64,000 nt of DNA from NCBI GenBank assembly GCA_027494135.1, contig JAOSJK010000001.1, forward strand, positions 1,529,378 through 1,593,377, read 5' to 3'. The position numbers and the translations under genes were made by a program. The notes beneath the pieces were generated by a model. It saw only the letters and a list, made by a program, of their open reading frames with translations. It made no database searches and was not told where the DNA came from. The stretch's first letter is position 1. Every line of letters starts with the position of its first letter. Shown one piece after another: positions 27,644-38,244 of this stretch. This stretch comes from Acidimicrobiia bacterium (lineage in GTDB: Bacteria; Actinomycetota; Acidimicrobiia; IMCC26256; PALSA-610).

Positions 27644-27667
27644 GGCTCCTCCTTCTGGGCCACCGAT

Positions 27668-27685
27668 GATACCCCAAGGGGTATC
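27668..27685. promoter_or_regulatory. CsoR-type operator palindrome
   Basis: GATACCCCAAGGGGTATC is an exact 18-bp palindrome with the TACCCC/GGGGTA halves characteristic of CsoR-family operators. It lies between the csoR start (27643) and the acyl-CoA ligase stop (27698), so autoregulation of the csoR transcript is the likely role. Confidence 0.8.
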
Positions 27686-27697
27686 GCCCGAGAAGTG

Positions 27698-29375
27698 CTA
27701 GGAGCTCGCGTCCCGGAGGATCTCGTCGGTGGCGAGCGCGCGCAGGACCTTGTAGTCGGCCTTGCCTGACGGCGACCGGTGCAGCGTGTCGAGCAGCAGG
27801 AAGCGCTTCGGGACCTTGTACCCGGCGAGGGTCTCCCGGCAGTGCAGCGCGAGGCCCGCTTCGTCGACATCGGATCCCTCGACGACCTGGATCAATGCCA
27901 CGACCATCTCGCCCCACCGATCGTCCGGGATGCCGACGACGACGGCGTCGAAGACGCCGGGAAACGAGTGCAGCGCCAACTCGACCTCCTCGGGATACAC
28001 CTTCTCCCCGCCGGTGTTGATGCAGGCAGACCCTCGCCCGAGGAGCGTTATCGTGCCGTCGGCCTCGACGGTCGCGTAGTCGCCCGGTATCGAGTAGCGG
28101 CGTCCGAGCACGGTGCGGAACGTCGCTGCCGTCTTCTCTTCGTCCTTGTAATAGCCGAGCGGGATCGGTCCGCCGACTCCGAGCATCCCTACGCGGCCGT
28201 CGTCCGGTTGCACCAGATCTCCGTCGTCGGTGACTACGACCATACGGTCCGACAGCGCGAAGCGGCCGGGGCGGATCTCGTCGTTGCCGCGCGTCTCGCT
28301 TCGGGTCATGATCCCCTCGGACGCGCCGAGCGAGTCGATGAGCAGAGCGCCGGGGGCGTGACGGAGCAGCCCACGCTTCGTCTCGGGGCTCCACGTGACC
28401 CCGGACGACGTGATCGCCGACAGGCACGACACGTCCCATCTGTCGGGCTCGGCGTCGAGGGCAGCCAAGAGAGGTCTGGCGAACGCGTCGCCGACGATCG
28501 TGAGCACCTGCACACCCTCGCTCTCCACGGCGTCCCACAGCATCGCGGCGTCGAGGCGCGGCGTGTCGAGGAGGACGACCGTGCCGCCGCCCGCCAGTGT
28601 CGAGAGCGTTATGAAGAGCCCGGTGCCGTGCATCAGCGGGCACGCCGGCAGGGCTGTCGCGGCTCGCTTGCCGCGCCCTATCGCGACGGCCGGATCAGGT
28701 GGCTCGGTGCCGGGGCGGGCCATCTGCCAGAGCGCGACGTAGAGGTCTTCACTACGCCACATGACGGCCTTGGGCGCGCCGGTGGTCCCACCCGTATAGA
28801 TGAAGACGAGGTCATCTCCGGACGGCTCGTGCGCCGGTGGCGAGACGGGCTCGGGGTGCAGTGCGAGCGTCTCGGTGAACTCGCGAGCGCCTTCGAGGAG
28901 GACTCCGTCGCCCTGGTGGGCGATCTGCAGCAGCGTGGGGGAGTGGCCCGGTGGAAGGTGCGCGAGCGCCTCGACGACGGTCGCGGAGAACTCGTCGTGG
29001 TAGACGAGGGCGGACGCATCGGAGTTCTCGAGCAGGTACGCGAGCTCCGAGCCGACGTATCGGTAGTTGACGTTCACCGGCACCGCGCCGAGCTTGAGAG
29101 CGGCGTAGAAGGTCTCGAGGTACTCGGGCGAGTTGACGCACTGAATGGCGATCTTGTCTCCGCGGCGCACCCCCAATGCGTGCAGCGTGAGCGAGACCGC
29201 CGGCGCGCGAGTCGAAGTCGCCATAGGTGACCCGTCGCTCGCCGCAGACGATTGCCTCGCGATCGGGCGCGAGAGCTGCGACGGTCGCCCATGATCTTGC
29301 GAAGGAGTGGCCCGGCACGGGGTCGGAGACTACGCGGCGCAGGGCGGTGCGCCCCCACCAGCGCACCCGCCCCAC
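27698..29375 (-). CDS. Acyl-CoA synthetase (AMP-forming), frameshifted near N-terminus
   Basis: ANL-superfamily ligase activating a fatty or other carboxylic acid through an acyl-AMP. The N-terminus [20 protein letters not shown] and [10 protein letters not shown] is in one frame. At about 29205 it shifts to the frame with [37 protein letters not shown] and the ATP loop [16 protein letters not shown]. The later [21 protein letters not shown] and [11 protein letters not shown] motifs are intact, and the catalytic Lys lies in [10 protein letters not shown]. The start is uncertain: ATG 29375 or an internal GTG. Medium- or long-chain specificity cannot be told. Confidence 0.88.
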
Positions 29376-29439
29376 CCGCGAATGAGAAGGTACCGACGGG
29401 GGTGGGACGATTACACGGGTGTCATTAGCGCGGCGTCGC

Positions 29440-29445
29440 TAGCCT
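29440..29445 (+). promoter_or_regulatory. -10 box TAGCCT for the PhoX-like gene
   Basis: TAGCCT lies 25 bases before ATG 29470 with AGGAG between, the most typical form of the TAnnnT box in this window. Confidence 0.45.
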
Positions 29446-29469
29446 CGGTCTGCGCACAGGAGGAGACAC

Positions 29470-30871
29470 ATGGCGGCTCGGCTGGGTAGACGTGAGTTCC
29501 TGGGTCTCGCGGCAGGCGTCACAACCGCGACTGTCGCCACCGCGACGGGAGCCGTATGGGCGAAGGGGCTGCGCGTCACCGATGGTCCCTACGGGCCGCT
29601 GCAGGGGCCGGATGCGCACGGCCTCATGCTCCCCGAGGGCTTCGAGGCACGCGTCGTCGCGCACTACGACAGGCCGGTCGGGTCGTCTTCGTACAGGTGG
29701 CACATCTTCCCCGACGGTGGAGCCGTCTTCCCGGCCGACGACGAGGGATGGGTGTACGTCTCGAACAGCGAGGCGCGTGAAGAGGGGACCGGAGGTGCGG
29801 GTGCAATCCGCTTCGACGCCGAGGGCGCGATAGTCGATGCGTACTCCATCCTGAGCGGGACGATGGTGAACTGCGCCGGTGGCGCGACGCCGTGGGGTAC
29901 CTGGCTCTCGGGCGAGGAGCACGAGCAGGGACGGGTGTGGGAGTGCGACCCGATGGGGGAGGCCGACGCGGTGCCGCTTCCAGCTCTGGGCGTGTTCCTG
30001 CACGAGGCCTCCGCGGTCGACCCCGACCTGGAGCAGGTGTACCTGACCGAGGACGCCGCCGACGGCCGCTGGTACAGGTTCACGCCCGACTCGTACCCCC
30101 GACCTCGGGTCTGGAGTGCTGGAGGTGGCGCAGGTCGACGAAGCGGGGAGGGTGAGATGGCTTCCGCTACCTGATCCGTCGGCGCGTGATCTTGCGACCC
30201 GCTCGCAGGTGGCCGAGAGCACTGCCTTCCTGGGAGGTGAGGGGATCTGGTACCGGGAAGGCGTCGTCTACTTCGTGACGAAGCTCGACCAGAAGGTCTG
30301 GATGTACAGCACTGTCGACGAGACACTCTCGGTTCTGTACGAGCCCGCGCTCGTGCCGGAACCGCCGCTGCTGACCGGGCCGGACAACATCGTGATGTCG
30401 TCATTCGGCGACCTGCTCGTCTGCGAGGACCACACGGGCGAGCAGGAGATCGTGTTGATCACAGCCGACGGTGAGATCGCGCCGCTCCTGCGTCTCACGG
30501 GGCAGAATGCCGCCGAGCTGACAGGGCCTGCGTTCTCGCCCGGCGGAGACCGCCTCTACTTCTCTTCGCAGCGGGGCGGCGACGGCGGCGGGATCACCTA
30601 CGAGGTCCGCGGCCCGTTCCGTCATACCGAGCCCGTCACGACCACGAGCGCGTCCGCTGCGACGACCACGCCCACGACGATCGCAGATGCGCTGAGTCGC
30701 AACGAACAGAGGCGGACCGAAGAGACCGAGCCGGGAGGCGGAGACGACGACTTCCCTGTCGTCCCAGCCGTCGGCGGAGCCGTGGTCGCAGCCGGACTCC
30801 TCGCGGGAGGGATTGCCCTGGCGCGACGACGCGCGTCGAGCCGGAGCGAGGACGAACCCGGCACCTCCTGA
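29470..30871 (+). CDS. PhoX-like DUF839 Tat-exported protein, frameshifted
   Basis: Extracytoplasmic beta-propeller of the PhoX/DUF839 family. The N-terminus has a twin-arginine signal, GRREFLGLAAG. The family hallmark NCAGGATPWGTWLSGEE is at about 137-153. A CCCCC run at 30096-30100 breaks the frame; dropping one C gives YPDLGSGVLEVAQVDEAG and continues to GPDNIVMSSFGDLLVCED and FSPGGDRLYFSSQRG. The C-terminal Thr/Ser/Pro stretch followed by a membrane helix and basic ALARRR resembles a cell-surface anchor. PhoX enzymes are Ca-dependent phosphatases; whether this member is one is uncertain, as no PHO box precedes it. Confidence 0.85.
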
Positions 30872-30969
30872 GGCCCTGGCACGCCGGGAGAGGGTTGACC
30901 TACTGACGGATCATCGCGCCCCTGAGGTGATCGTCGGGGTCGATGTGGCGTGCGTGCTCGACGGGACGA

Positions 30970-31404
30970 TCAGCGGGAGTCGGGGAACGTCGCGGCGGAG
31001 ACGCCGGGCCAGGTCCACGCGTAGCGGGCGATGCCGGCGAGGATCGCCACCTCGACTGCGCTGCCCAGTACGTAGTACCCCCACTCGCCGATCGCCGCGA
31101 CAGCGATGCTGAGCGCGTAGAGCGGAGCCAGAAAGAGGTTGACGATCCGGTTGACGCGCGGGCGGAGCGCCACCGATCCGAACACCATCAGGCTCGGCAC
31201 GACGACGTAGGCGGTGGTCGCGAGGAGGAAGGCCCCGCCGACGGTGAAGCCGCCAATCTCGCCGGCCTCGAGGTCGGCTCGCACGTCGGGCCGGTAGAGG
31301 CTGAACAGGTCCACATAGGCGAACACGAGCAGGAGCGAGGTCCACAGCGCAGCGAGCTTGGTCCGCACGCTCACCGGGAGCGGCTCGAGGACGGTCGATG
31401 GCAT
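30970..31404 (-). CDS. DUF6326-like four-helix membrane protein
   Basis: 144 residues from ATG 31404, preceded by GAGAGGAGGG. Four hydrophobic helices are visible, starting with TKLAALWTSLLLVFAYVD, and with PSLMVFGSVALRPRVNRIV between the second and third. The last ends in ARYAWTWPG. This matches my recollection of the DUF6326 family; function unknown. It is divergent from a TetR regulator, which may control it. Confidence 0.7.
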   Translation of the reverse strand: MPSTVLEPLPVSVRTKLAALWTSLLLVFAYVDLFSLYRPDVRADLEAGEIGGFTVGGAFLLATTAYVVVPSLMVFGSVALRPRVNRIVNLFLAPLYALSIAVAAIGEWGYYVLGSAVEVAILAGIARYAWTWPGVSAATFPDSR

Positions 31405-31558
31405 GGGCACACCCTCCTCTCGGGGGAGCCGGGGCGGGACCGGGTCCCGGATCGTACCGGACGGAGCAGGATAACGCAACGGCGAATAGCGATTTGATGA
31501 GTTCACAATCGGTATATGTAAAGGGCTCAGGGCATGAGGCAGTACGCTACGTATCGCT

Positions 31559-32185
31559 ATGTCCCGTCCACCGAGCACCATCGCCCGGGCGAAGCTGATC
31601 CGGGCGACCGCAGAGCTGCTCGCGGAGGACGGCATGTCCGGCATGTCAGTCGAAGCGGTAGCGCGCAGATCGGGGGTCGCCAAGACGACCCTGTACCGAC
31701 ACTTCGGCGGACTCGACGGGGTGGTGTTCGCCGCTGTGGCTGCAGGCGTCGGCGAGGCCGAGGGCCCGGACACGGGGACGTTGCGCGGCGACGTTCGCGA
31801 GATCCTGCGCCGCTACCTGGCGCTGGCCCGGTCGAGCACGAACCGCGAGGTGTTCGCCTGGATGCTCGCCCGCGCCATGCAGAGCCGCGAGTCGGCCGAG
31901 CGCTTCAGGAGGGGGCGGATCCACCCGCGCGGGCCAACCGTGATCGCCCTCCAGCGGGCGATGGCGAGAGGTGAGATTCCCCCTACGACGGACGTAGACC
32001 TGGCGGTGCACCTGATCCAGGGTCCACTGATCTCGCTGCGCTTCGTCGAGGGCTCCGAGCCCGCCGACAGCGAACTGGAAACCCTGCTCGACATGACGGT
32101 GCGCGCCCTAGCTGGGTCCGACGGTCCGTTGCCGGACCTGGGGACAACCCGAGCCCGCGGGGCTCCCGGGGAGCGGGGCCGGTGA
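31559..32185 (+). CDS. TetR family transcriptional regulator
   Basis: 208 residues. The helix-turn-helix is clear: ATAELLAEDGMSGMSVEAVA, then RRSGVAKTTLYRHFGGLDGV (about 20-60). The C-terminal ligand domain (about 65-200) is typical in length. It lies divergent from the DUF6326 gene with a 154-bp spacer that is locally AT richer. A TACGCT box at 31543-31548 lies ten bases before the ATG. Likely target: itself and the DUF6326 gene; ligand unknown. Confidence 0.9.
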   Translation: MSRPPSTIARAKLIRATAELLAEDGMSGMSVEAVARRSGVAKTTLYRHFGGLDGVVFAAVAAGVGEAEGPDTGTLRGDVREILRRYLALARSSTNREVFAWMLARAMQSRESAERFRRGRIHPRGPTVIALQRAMARGEIPPTTDVDLAVHLIQGPLISLRFVEGSEPADSELETLLDMTVRALAGSDGPLPDLGTTRARGAPGERGR

Positions 32186-32189
32186 CGGC

Positions 32190-32969
32190 CTAGGGGAAGC
32201 TCTGACCGGCCAGGCGGCGCTGCTTCAGCTGCGCGCGCACGTAGTCGCGGTTGAGCAGCGCGATGAAGTCGATGCTGATCGACTTCGGGCATGCCTCCTC
32301 GCACTCGCCGTGGTTCGTGCAGGACCCGAAGAAGCTCTCCATCTCCTCGACCATGCTGATCGTGCGATCCCAGCGCTCGGCCTGTCCCTGGGGGAGCAGG
32401 TTCAGGTGCTGCAGCTTCGCCGAGGTGAAGAGCTGTGCGGCGCCGTTGGGGCAGGCGGCGACGCATGCCCCGCAGCCGATGCAGGCCGCTGCGTCCATCG
32501 ACGCGTCGGCCACCGGCTTTGGAATCGGGATGAGGTTCGCGTCGGGGGCGCTGCCGGTAGCCACCGTTATGTAACCGCCCGCCTCGACGATCCGGTCGAG
32601 GGTCGAGCGGTCGACGGCGAGATCCTTTATGACGGGGAACGCTGCCGCCCGCCAAGGCTCGACGGTGACCTGATCGCCGTCGGAGAACTTTCGCATGTGG
32701 AGCTGGCAGGTAGCCGTCGCTCGCTCTGGCCCGTGTGCCTGCCCGTTGATCATCAGTCCACACGATCCGCAGATGCCCTCTCGGCAGTCGTGGTCGAACG
32801 CGAAGGGCTCCTCGCCGTCTTCGACGAGGCGCTCGTTGACGAGGTCGAGCATCTCGAGGAACGACATGTCGGGGCTGACCCCGGGGGCGTCGTAGGTGAC
32901 GAACCGCCCCGGTTGGCCCGGGCCGGCTTGACGCCACACCTTGAGCTCCATGTGCATCTTCTCGGACAT
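32190..32969 (-). CDS. sdhB: Succinate dehydrogenase iron-sulfur subunit
   Basis: 259 residues. The [2Fe-2S] ligands are in [10 protein letters not shown], with a later Cys in TCQLHMRKF. The [4Fe-4S]/[3Fe-4S] ligands are in [14 protein letters not shown] and [14 protein letters not shown]. Passes electrons from the flavoprotein to quinone via the cytochrome b subunit. Last gene of the sdhCAB set on the reverse strand. Confidence 0.95.
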   Translation of the reverse strand: MSEKMHMELKVWRQAGPGQPGRFVTYDAPGVSPDMSFLEMLDLVNERLVEDGEEPFAFDHDCREGICGSCGLMINGQAHGPERATATCQLHMRKFSDGDQVTVEPWRAAAFPVIKDLAVDRSTLDRIVEAGGYITVATGSAPDANLIPIPKPVADASMDAAACIGCGACVAACPNGAAQLFTSAKLQHLNLLPQGQAERWDRTISMVEEMESFFGSCTNHGECEEACPKSISIDFIALLNRDYVRAQLKQRRLAGQSFP

Positions 32970-32992
32970 CTCCGTCGGCTCCGCTTCGTCCG

Positions 32993-34909
32993 CTACTTGT
33001 AGGAACGGGTCGCTAGTTGCACGCTCTCGAACTCGAGCGACTCCTTGTGCAGCGTCGGCTCACGCCCGACGCCCAGCCACTCCCATGCCGCCACATAGGC
33101 GAAGTTCTCGTCGTCGCGCAGCGCCTCCCCCTCCTCGGTCTGGTACTCCTCGCGGAAGTGACCGCCGCACGACTCCTTGCGGTGGCGCGCATCGAGGCAC
33201 ATCAGCTCCGCGAACTCGAGGTAGTCGGCGACGCGCCCGGCTTTCTCGAGCGACTGGTTGAACGACTCGCCGTCTCCGAGAACGCGTACGTCCCTGTGGA
33301 ACTCCTCGCGGATGGCCGGTATCTCAGACAGCGCCTTGTCGAGACTCTGCTCAGTCCGCCCCATCCCGCAGTTGTCCCACAGCACCTTGCCGAGCGCCCG
33401 ATGGAAGTGATCAACCGACTTCGTCCCGTTCGTCGAGAGCAGCGCGCTCACTCGGTCGTGGACGGACGTCTCCGCTGCGGCGAAAGCTGAATCGTCGCTC
33501 GGAACGGGCTTCTCGCCGAGGAGTGGGGCCAGGTAGTCGCCGATCGTGTACGGGATGACGAAGTAGCCGTCGGCGAGGCCCTGCATGAGTGCGGAGGCGC
33601 CGAGGCGGTTGGCTCCGTGATCGGAGAAGTTCGCCTCGCCGAGCACGAAGAGGCCCGGCAGGTTGCTCATCAGGTTGTAGTCGACCCAGAGTCCGCCCAT
33701 CGTGTAGTGGACGGCTGGGTAGATGCGCATCGGTGTCTTGTACGGGTCTTCTCCCGTGATGCGTTCGTACATCTGGAAGAGGTTTCCGTATCGCTCCTCG
33801 ATGACGGGAGCCCCGAGGCGGCTGATCGCGTCGGCGAAGTCGAGGTACACGCCGTTCTTCATCGGCCCGACGCCGCGACCGGCGTCGACCTCCCGCTTCG
33901 ACGCCCTCGACGCGACATCGCGTGGCACGAGGTTGCCGAACGCCGGGTAGCGACGTTCGAGGTAGTAGTCGCGGTCGCCCTCGGGGATCTGCCCGGCGAC
34001 ACGGTCGTCGTCGCCACGCTCGGGAACCCATATTCGACCGTCGTTGCGCAGCGACTCCGACATGAGGGTGAGCTTCGACTGGAAGTCGTCGCTGGCCGGG
34101 ATGCAGGTTGGATGGATCTGCGTGTAGCACGGGTTCGCGAAGTACGCACCCTGCCTGGCTGCACGCCAGATAGAGGTGACGTTCGAGTTCTTCGCGTTGG
34201 TCGAGAGGTAGAAGACGTTGCCGTAACCTCCCGTCGCGAGGACCACGGCGTGCGCGGAGAGAGAGAAGACCTCTCCGGTGATGAGGTCGCGACAGACGAT
34301 GCCGGCGGTGCGGCCGTCTTTCACGACGAGCTCGAGCATCTCGGTCCGGTTGTGGAGCTCGACATTGCCCAGCGCAATCTGTCGGGCCATCGCCTGGTAG
34401 GCGCCGAGCAGTAGCTGCTGGCCGGTCTGCCCGCGTGCGTAGAACGTCCGCGATACCTGCGCCCCACCGAATGAGCGGTTGTCGAGGAGTCCGCCGTACT
34501 CGCGAGCGAAGGGCACACCCTGCGCGACGCACTGGTCGATGATGTTCAACGAGACCTGCGCAAGGCGGTGGACGTTCGCCTCTCGCGACCGGTAGTCGCC
34601 ACCCTTCACGGTGTCGTAGAAGAGACGGTGGATGCTGTCACCGTCATTCGGGTAGTTCTTCGCCGCGTTGATTCCTCCCTGCGCTGCGATGGAGTGCGCG
34701 CGGCGCGGCGAGTCGTGGAAGGTGACGACCTTCACGCGGTATCCGAGTTCACCGAGGGTCGCCGCGGCCGATGCGCCGGCGAGCCCGCTCCCGACGATGA
34801 TTATCTCGAATCGGCGCTTGTTCGAAGGGTTCACGAGCTTCATCGAGAAGCGATGGCTGTCCCACTTCTCGGCGATAGGGCCGGGCGGGATCCTGGAGTC
34901 AAGTGTCAT
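32993..34909 (-). CDS. sdhA: Succinate dehydrogenase/fumarate reductase flavoprotein subunit
   Basis: 638 residues. FAD-binding [19 protein letters not shown] (about 37-55), the covalent-FAD His in [15 protein letters not shown], the active site [15 protein letters not shown], and [17 protein letters not shown] are visible. The length and the [19 protein letters not shown] segment match the non-classical (B-type) SdhA. Part of succinate oxidation in the TCA cycle at the inner membrane. Confidence 0.96.
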   Translation of the reverse strand: MTLDSRIPPGPIAEKWDSHRFSMKLVNPSNKRRFEIIIVGSGLAGASAAATLGELGYRVKVVTFHDSPRRAHSIAAQGGINAAKNYPNDGDSIHRLFYDTVKGGDYRSREANVHRLAQVSLNIIDQCVAQGVPFAREYGGLLDNRSFGGAQVSRTFYARGQTGQQLLLGAYQAMARQIALGNVELHNRTEMLELVVKDGRTAGIVCRDLITGEVFSLSAHAVVLATGGYGNVFYLSTNAKNSNVTSIWRAARQGAYFANPCYTQIHPTCIPASDDFQSKLTLMSESLRNDGRIWVPERGDDDRVAGQIPEGDRDYYLERRYPAFGNLVPRDVASRASKREVDAGRGVGPMKNGVYLDFADAISRLGAPVIEERYGNLFQMYERITGEDPYKTPMRIYPAVHYTMGGLWVDYNLMSNLPGLFVLGEANFSDHGANRLGASALMQGLADGYFVIPYTIGDYLAPLLGEKPVPSDDSAFAAAETSVHDRVSALLSTNGTKSVDHFHRALGKVLWDNCGMGRTEQSLDKALSEIPAIREEFHRDVRVLGDGESFNQSLEKAGRVADYLEFAELMCLDARHRKESCGGHFREEYQTEEGEALRDDENFAYVAAWEWLGVGREPTLHKESLEFESVQLATRSYK

Positions 34910-34922
34910 CGTGGGTCCTCCG

Positions 34923-35732
34923 CTACCGCGCCGACGCCGCGGCTGCTTCGCACGGCGCTACGGGATCGGTGTGCGGGCACTCGAGGTCGACGATGCCCGC
35001 TTGCACCGCGATCGGGAAGCTCACGTTCCCGACGACAATGACCGCTACGACCCCTTGTGCGAGCAGCCTGCGAGCCCGATTGAAGCGGGGGTTGTTGATG
35101 CCGAGGCTCTGGAAGACGCTCCAGACGCCGTGCAGAAGGTGGACTCCCAGGGCGACGTTCGCTACGGCATAGAGGATTGCGACCGGCACGCGTTGGAAGC
35201 TGTACACGAGGTTGTTGTACGGATCACCTCGCACGAAGTCGGGGTTCGCGTTGCCCCAGGTGAGATCTGCCAGGTGGAAGAGCAGGTAGAAGGCGATCAG
35301 CACGCCCGAGTAGCGCATCGTCCGTGAAGCGAAGTTGGCGGCGATGTAGTCGCGGGGGGCCTGGTACTTGTCGGGGCGCGCCCTGCTGTTGAGGCGGGTG
35401 AGCGTGACGGCCGAGTGCAGGTGCAGCACGAGGGCCACGACGATGCCGCCCCGCAGCAGCCACAGGAGGCTCGTGTGTGGGACGAGGTGGCCGCCCAGGT
35501 CGCGCAGCGCCTCCCCGTAGAGATTGATGTCCTGACGGGAGAGGTACAGCTTCAGGTTGCCGATCATGTGGACGAGCACGAACCCGAGGAGCATCAGGCC
35601 CGTCACGGCCATGACCCACTTCTTGCCCACCGCCGACCGGTAAAACGCGACCGGCCACGCCACACCTCGCCCGAGCGGCTTGCGCACGGGCTGCGCCGCA
35701 GGACGCTCCTTCGTCGACGTCGCCTGAGCCAT
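34923..35732 (-). CDS. sdhC: Succinate dehydrogenase cytochrome b subunit (b558 type)
   Basis: 269 residues from ATG 35732 with a GGGAGAGGG ribosome-binding site. Five hydrophobic helices are visible, with heme-ligand His candidates in [33 protein letters not shown] and [14 protein letters not shown] single fused membrane subunit with two hemes is the type B SDH arrangement, so no sdhD is expected. First gene of sdhCAB; a TAGGGT box lies about 85 bases upstream. Confidence 0.93.
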   Translation of the reverse strand: MAQATSTKERPAAQPVRKPLGRGVAWPVAFYRSAVGKKWVMAVTGLMLLGFVLVHMIGNLKLYLSRQDINLYGEALRDLGGHLVPHTSLLWLLRGGIVVALVLHLHSAVTLTRLNSRARPDKYQAPRDYIAANFASRTMRYSGVLIAFYLLFHLADLTWGNANPDFVRGDPYNNLVYSFQRVPVAILYAVANVALGVHLLHGVWSVFQSLGINNPRFNRARRLLAQGVVAVIVVGNVSFPIAVQAGIVDLECPHTDPVAPCEAAAASAR

Positions 35733-35861
35733 TCCCTCTCCCGAGATCCACGGCTCGTGGGGCCCTGCGAGATCTGCGTGCCCGTGCGAGCGTGCTCCTG
35801 CTCTCTCGCGCACCCTACCCCCGCGCCCGCCGTCCCCCGCAATCGGCCCGCCCCGGCAGGA

Positions 35862-35898
35862 GCGTCGATAGACCACAATATGTGTGGTCTATCGACGC
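35862..35898. repeat. Palindromic element copy 3 (16-bp perfect stem)
   Basis: Left arm GCGTCGATAGACCACA at 35862-35877, loop ATATG, right arm 35883-35898. The outer bases no longer pair. The TAG stop codon of the GH2 gene (reverse strand, 35889-35891) lies inside the right arm, so the element supplies the last codons CGT CGA TAG of that gene. Confidence 0.95.
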
Positions 35899-38096
35899 CC
35901 CTCCCCGAGGAGGGTGGGGGCGTAGGTGTTGCGGATCGGGGAGAGCGAAGGGTGGGAGACGGTGACCGACGCCGCGTGTGCCACCTCGACGTCGACCCGC
36001 CCGATGTAGGTGACGGCGTCGGCTTCGATCTCGCCTTCGAAGCAGCGCTCGCTCCCGTCTACGTCGACCCTGACGAGTGCACTCGGAAGCGACTCTCGCA
36101 GCTCGCTGACGACGTGGACGCTCCCGTCCCTCGGATCCAGCATGCCGAGCACGGGTCGGCATGCATCCCGAAGCGCGTAGTAGCCCTGCTTCGCGACCCG
36201 CTCGTGGTCGAGCACAGACCAGGTGACCGCTTGGTGGCCGTCGCCGAAGCAGAAGTGCGCGAAGCCGCCCGTCGGGGAGTACTTGAGCCGGCGCAGATCC
36301 TCGATCTGCAGCTGGATGAGCGCTGCCTGGTATGCCTGGGTGGCGTCGCGCCACGACTCGAAGGTGGAGTGCTCCGCGCGGGGCACGTAGCGGTCGAGGT
36401 ACTCGGTCTGGAGGGCGTGGCGCTCGAAGAGGCGATCCCAGTCGAGGTCGGGCCAGCGCTCGGGCTCCATCCAGTCGGCGGTGGTGGGGACCGCCTGCGC
36501 TCCGAACTCGGTGACGAAGCGTGCGAGTCGGGGAAAGGCGCGGAGCGCTCCGGCGAGTCCACCCATAGAGCCCCAGTACCAGCCGTAGTAGAGGTGCGCG
36601 TCGGTACCGCCGCTCGCCGGGCCGGGGAGCAGGCCGGACGAGCGATCGACAGGGCGCGACGGATCTGCCTTGCCGATCGAACGGGCGACGGACCGGTCGA
36701 GCACGTCCTTGTTCCAAGACGGCAGGAACATCGACGCTGCGACGCGCGCACCCGTCTTCATCATCTTGCCGGTCGACATCGGTTCGCCGGGTTGGATGTC
36801 GACGGCGAGCGGCTCGTTGTGCGCGCACCAGATGACGATGCTCGGGTGATGGCCGAGCAGGTCGACCATCTCACGGGCCTGACGGAGCGCCGACTTCCGG
36901 ACAGAGCGCGCGTAGCCCCACTGGAGCGGGAAGTCCTGCCAGAGCAGCAGCCCCGCCTCGTCAGCGGCGTCGTACAGCTCCGGCCGGGTCACATGCCCGT
37001 GTACACGGAGCATGTCGAGGTTGGCCTCGACCGCGAGCTCCACGTCTCGGCGCAGCTCCTCGGATGACGCTTCCGCGAGCGCCATGCGTGTCGGGCCGTG
37101 ATTCGAGCCCATGACGAATATGCGCTCGCCGTTCACGTAGAACGTCCACTGATCGAGTCGCACCTCACGGAAGGCCGTCCGTGTGGTGAAGCCGTCGCTG
37201 ACCTCGCCGTCCACCTCGACGGTGACGGACACCTCGCAGATCGGCTGGTCCCCGAAGCGACGAGGCCACCAGCGAGGCGGCGAGTCGACCTCGACGGGAA
37301 TCGACAGGTGGTTAGCACCCGCAGCAAGCGTGACGTCCTTCGGGGATTGCACCAGCAACGATCCGGACGGCCCGAGCACCGATATCGAGATGCGGGCGCG
37401 ACGCTCCGACGCAACCGAACGGTCTGGCTCGCGCACTTCAGTGACTGCTCCAGTGCGGGCGCCCGCGCCGGAGTCGCCGGAGTCGCCGGAGTCGCCGCTG
37501 TAGTCGAGCGTCACGTCTACGACGAGCCTTCCGTGCTCAGCCGTCGCCTCGGTGCACACGACTCGACGGCGGGCGATTCGCACAGGCCCGGTCTCGATGA
37601 CGTGCACGGAACGCCACAGTCCACCGGGATTCCAGTCCGGGTCGAGGTTGTCCCATTGCGAGAACACGCCGGTGACGAGGCGCTTCGCCGTCTTGTCGGC
37701 TTGTGGTGGGCACGCGACCTCGACGGCCAGCACGTGCTCGCCGGGGACGCAGAGCATCTCGGTCGCCTCGAACGCGTGCGGCGTGAAGTAGCCCTCCGTA
37801 GCGCCGAGGTAGGTGCCGTCGAACCATACGTCGCCGTAGTAGAAGACGCCGTCGAGGATGACGAAGCGACGCCGCCCGGCGGCGACGGGTGCCGAGGAGA
37901 ACCGGCACCTGTAGAGGACCGGGCCGTCGCTCGCTTCGAGAGTCGGTGTCGATCGCCAGTGCCCCGGCACCGCCGCCTCGATCCAGTCGCGGTCGTCGAA
38001 CCCCACGGCCGCGAACTCCTTCACGAGCTCGCCACTGCCCTCGCAGGCGCGCCAGCCACCGGCAAGGTTCTGGTCGTGGAGCGGAGCGCCTGCCAT
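35889..38096 (-). CDS. Glycoside hydrolase family 2 (beta-mannosidase/galactosidase-like)
   Basis: 735 residues, without a recognisable signal peptide, so probably cytosolic. N-terminal sugar-binding domain with WIEAAVPGHWR and VLYRCRFSS; immunoglobulin-like domain; TIM barrel with catalytic acid/base Glu in IVIWCAHNEP and nucleophile Glu in ARFVTEFGAQAVP. FVMGSNHGPTRMALAEAS and MLRVHGHVTRPELYDAADE are typical of the family. A DSGDSGDSG run is encoded by a 9-bp repeat at about 37479-37498. A TAACCT box lies nine bases before the ATG. The C-terminal RR and stop come from a palindromic element. Confidence 0.9.
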   Translation of the reverse strand: MAGAPLHDQNLAGGWRACEGSGELVKEFAAVGFDDRDWIEAAVPGHWRSTPTLEASDGPVLYRCRFSSAPVAAGRRRFVILDGVFYYGDVWFDGTYLGATEGYFTPHAFEATEMLCVPGEHVLAVEVACPPQADKTAKRLVTGVFSQWDNLDPDWNPGGLWRSVHVIETGPVRIARRRVVCTEATAEHGRLVVDVTLDYSGDSGDSGDSGAGARTGAVTEVREPDRSVASERRARISISVLGPSGSLLVQSPKDVTLAAGANHLSIPVEVDSPPRWWPRRFGDQPICEVSVTVEVDGEVSDGFTTRTAFREVRLDQWTFYVNGERIFVMGSNHGPTRMALAEASSEELRRDVELAVEANLDMLRVHGHVTRPELYDAADEAGLLLWQDFPLQWGYARSVRKSALRQAREMVDLLGHHPSIVIWCAHNEPLAVDIQPGEPMSTGKMMKTGARVAASMFLPSWNKDVLDRSVARSIGKADPSRPVDRSSGLLPGPASGGTDAHLYYGWYWGSMGGLAGALRAFPRLARFVTEFGAQAVPTTADWMEPERWPDLDWDRLFERHALQTEYLDRYVPRAEHSTFESWRDATQAYQAALIQLQIEDLRRLKYSPTGGFAHFCFGDGHQAVTWSVLDHERVAKQGYYALRDACRPVLGMLDPRDGSVHVVSELRESLPSALVRVDVDGSERCFEGEIEADAVTYIGRVDVEVAHAASVTVSHPSLSPIRNTYAPTLLGEGRR

Positions 38097-38210
38097 GTCG
38101 GCAGCAGGTTAGGTGACGGACGCCGGCGTCACCGGAGGAGGGGGCGGCCGCGACTCCGGGTGCACGCCGGTAGCCGCGCGGCCGCGGCACCTGCTGGGAG
38201 GGTCACGGGC

Positions 38211-38216
38211 TAGCCT
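38211..38216 (+). promoter_or_regulatory. -10 box TAGCCT for the MoxR-like gene
   Basis: TAGCCT 28 bases before ATG 38245, followed by CAGGGAGCAG as the ribosome-binding site. Confidence 0.45.
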
Positions 38217-38244
38217 CGACAGAGGTCAAGCAGGGAGCAGACAG

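Noticed and set aside
31543..31558. Palindromic TetR operator around ACGCTACGTATCGCT
   Set aside because: Only the central TACGTA is truly palindromic; the outer bases do not match well enough to claim an operator.
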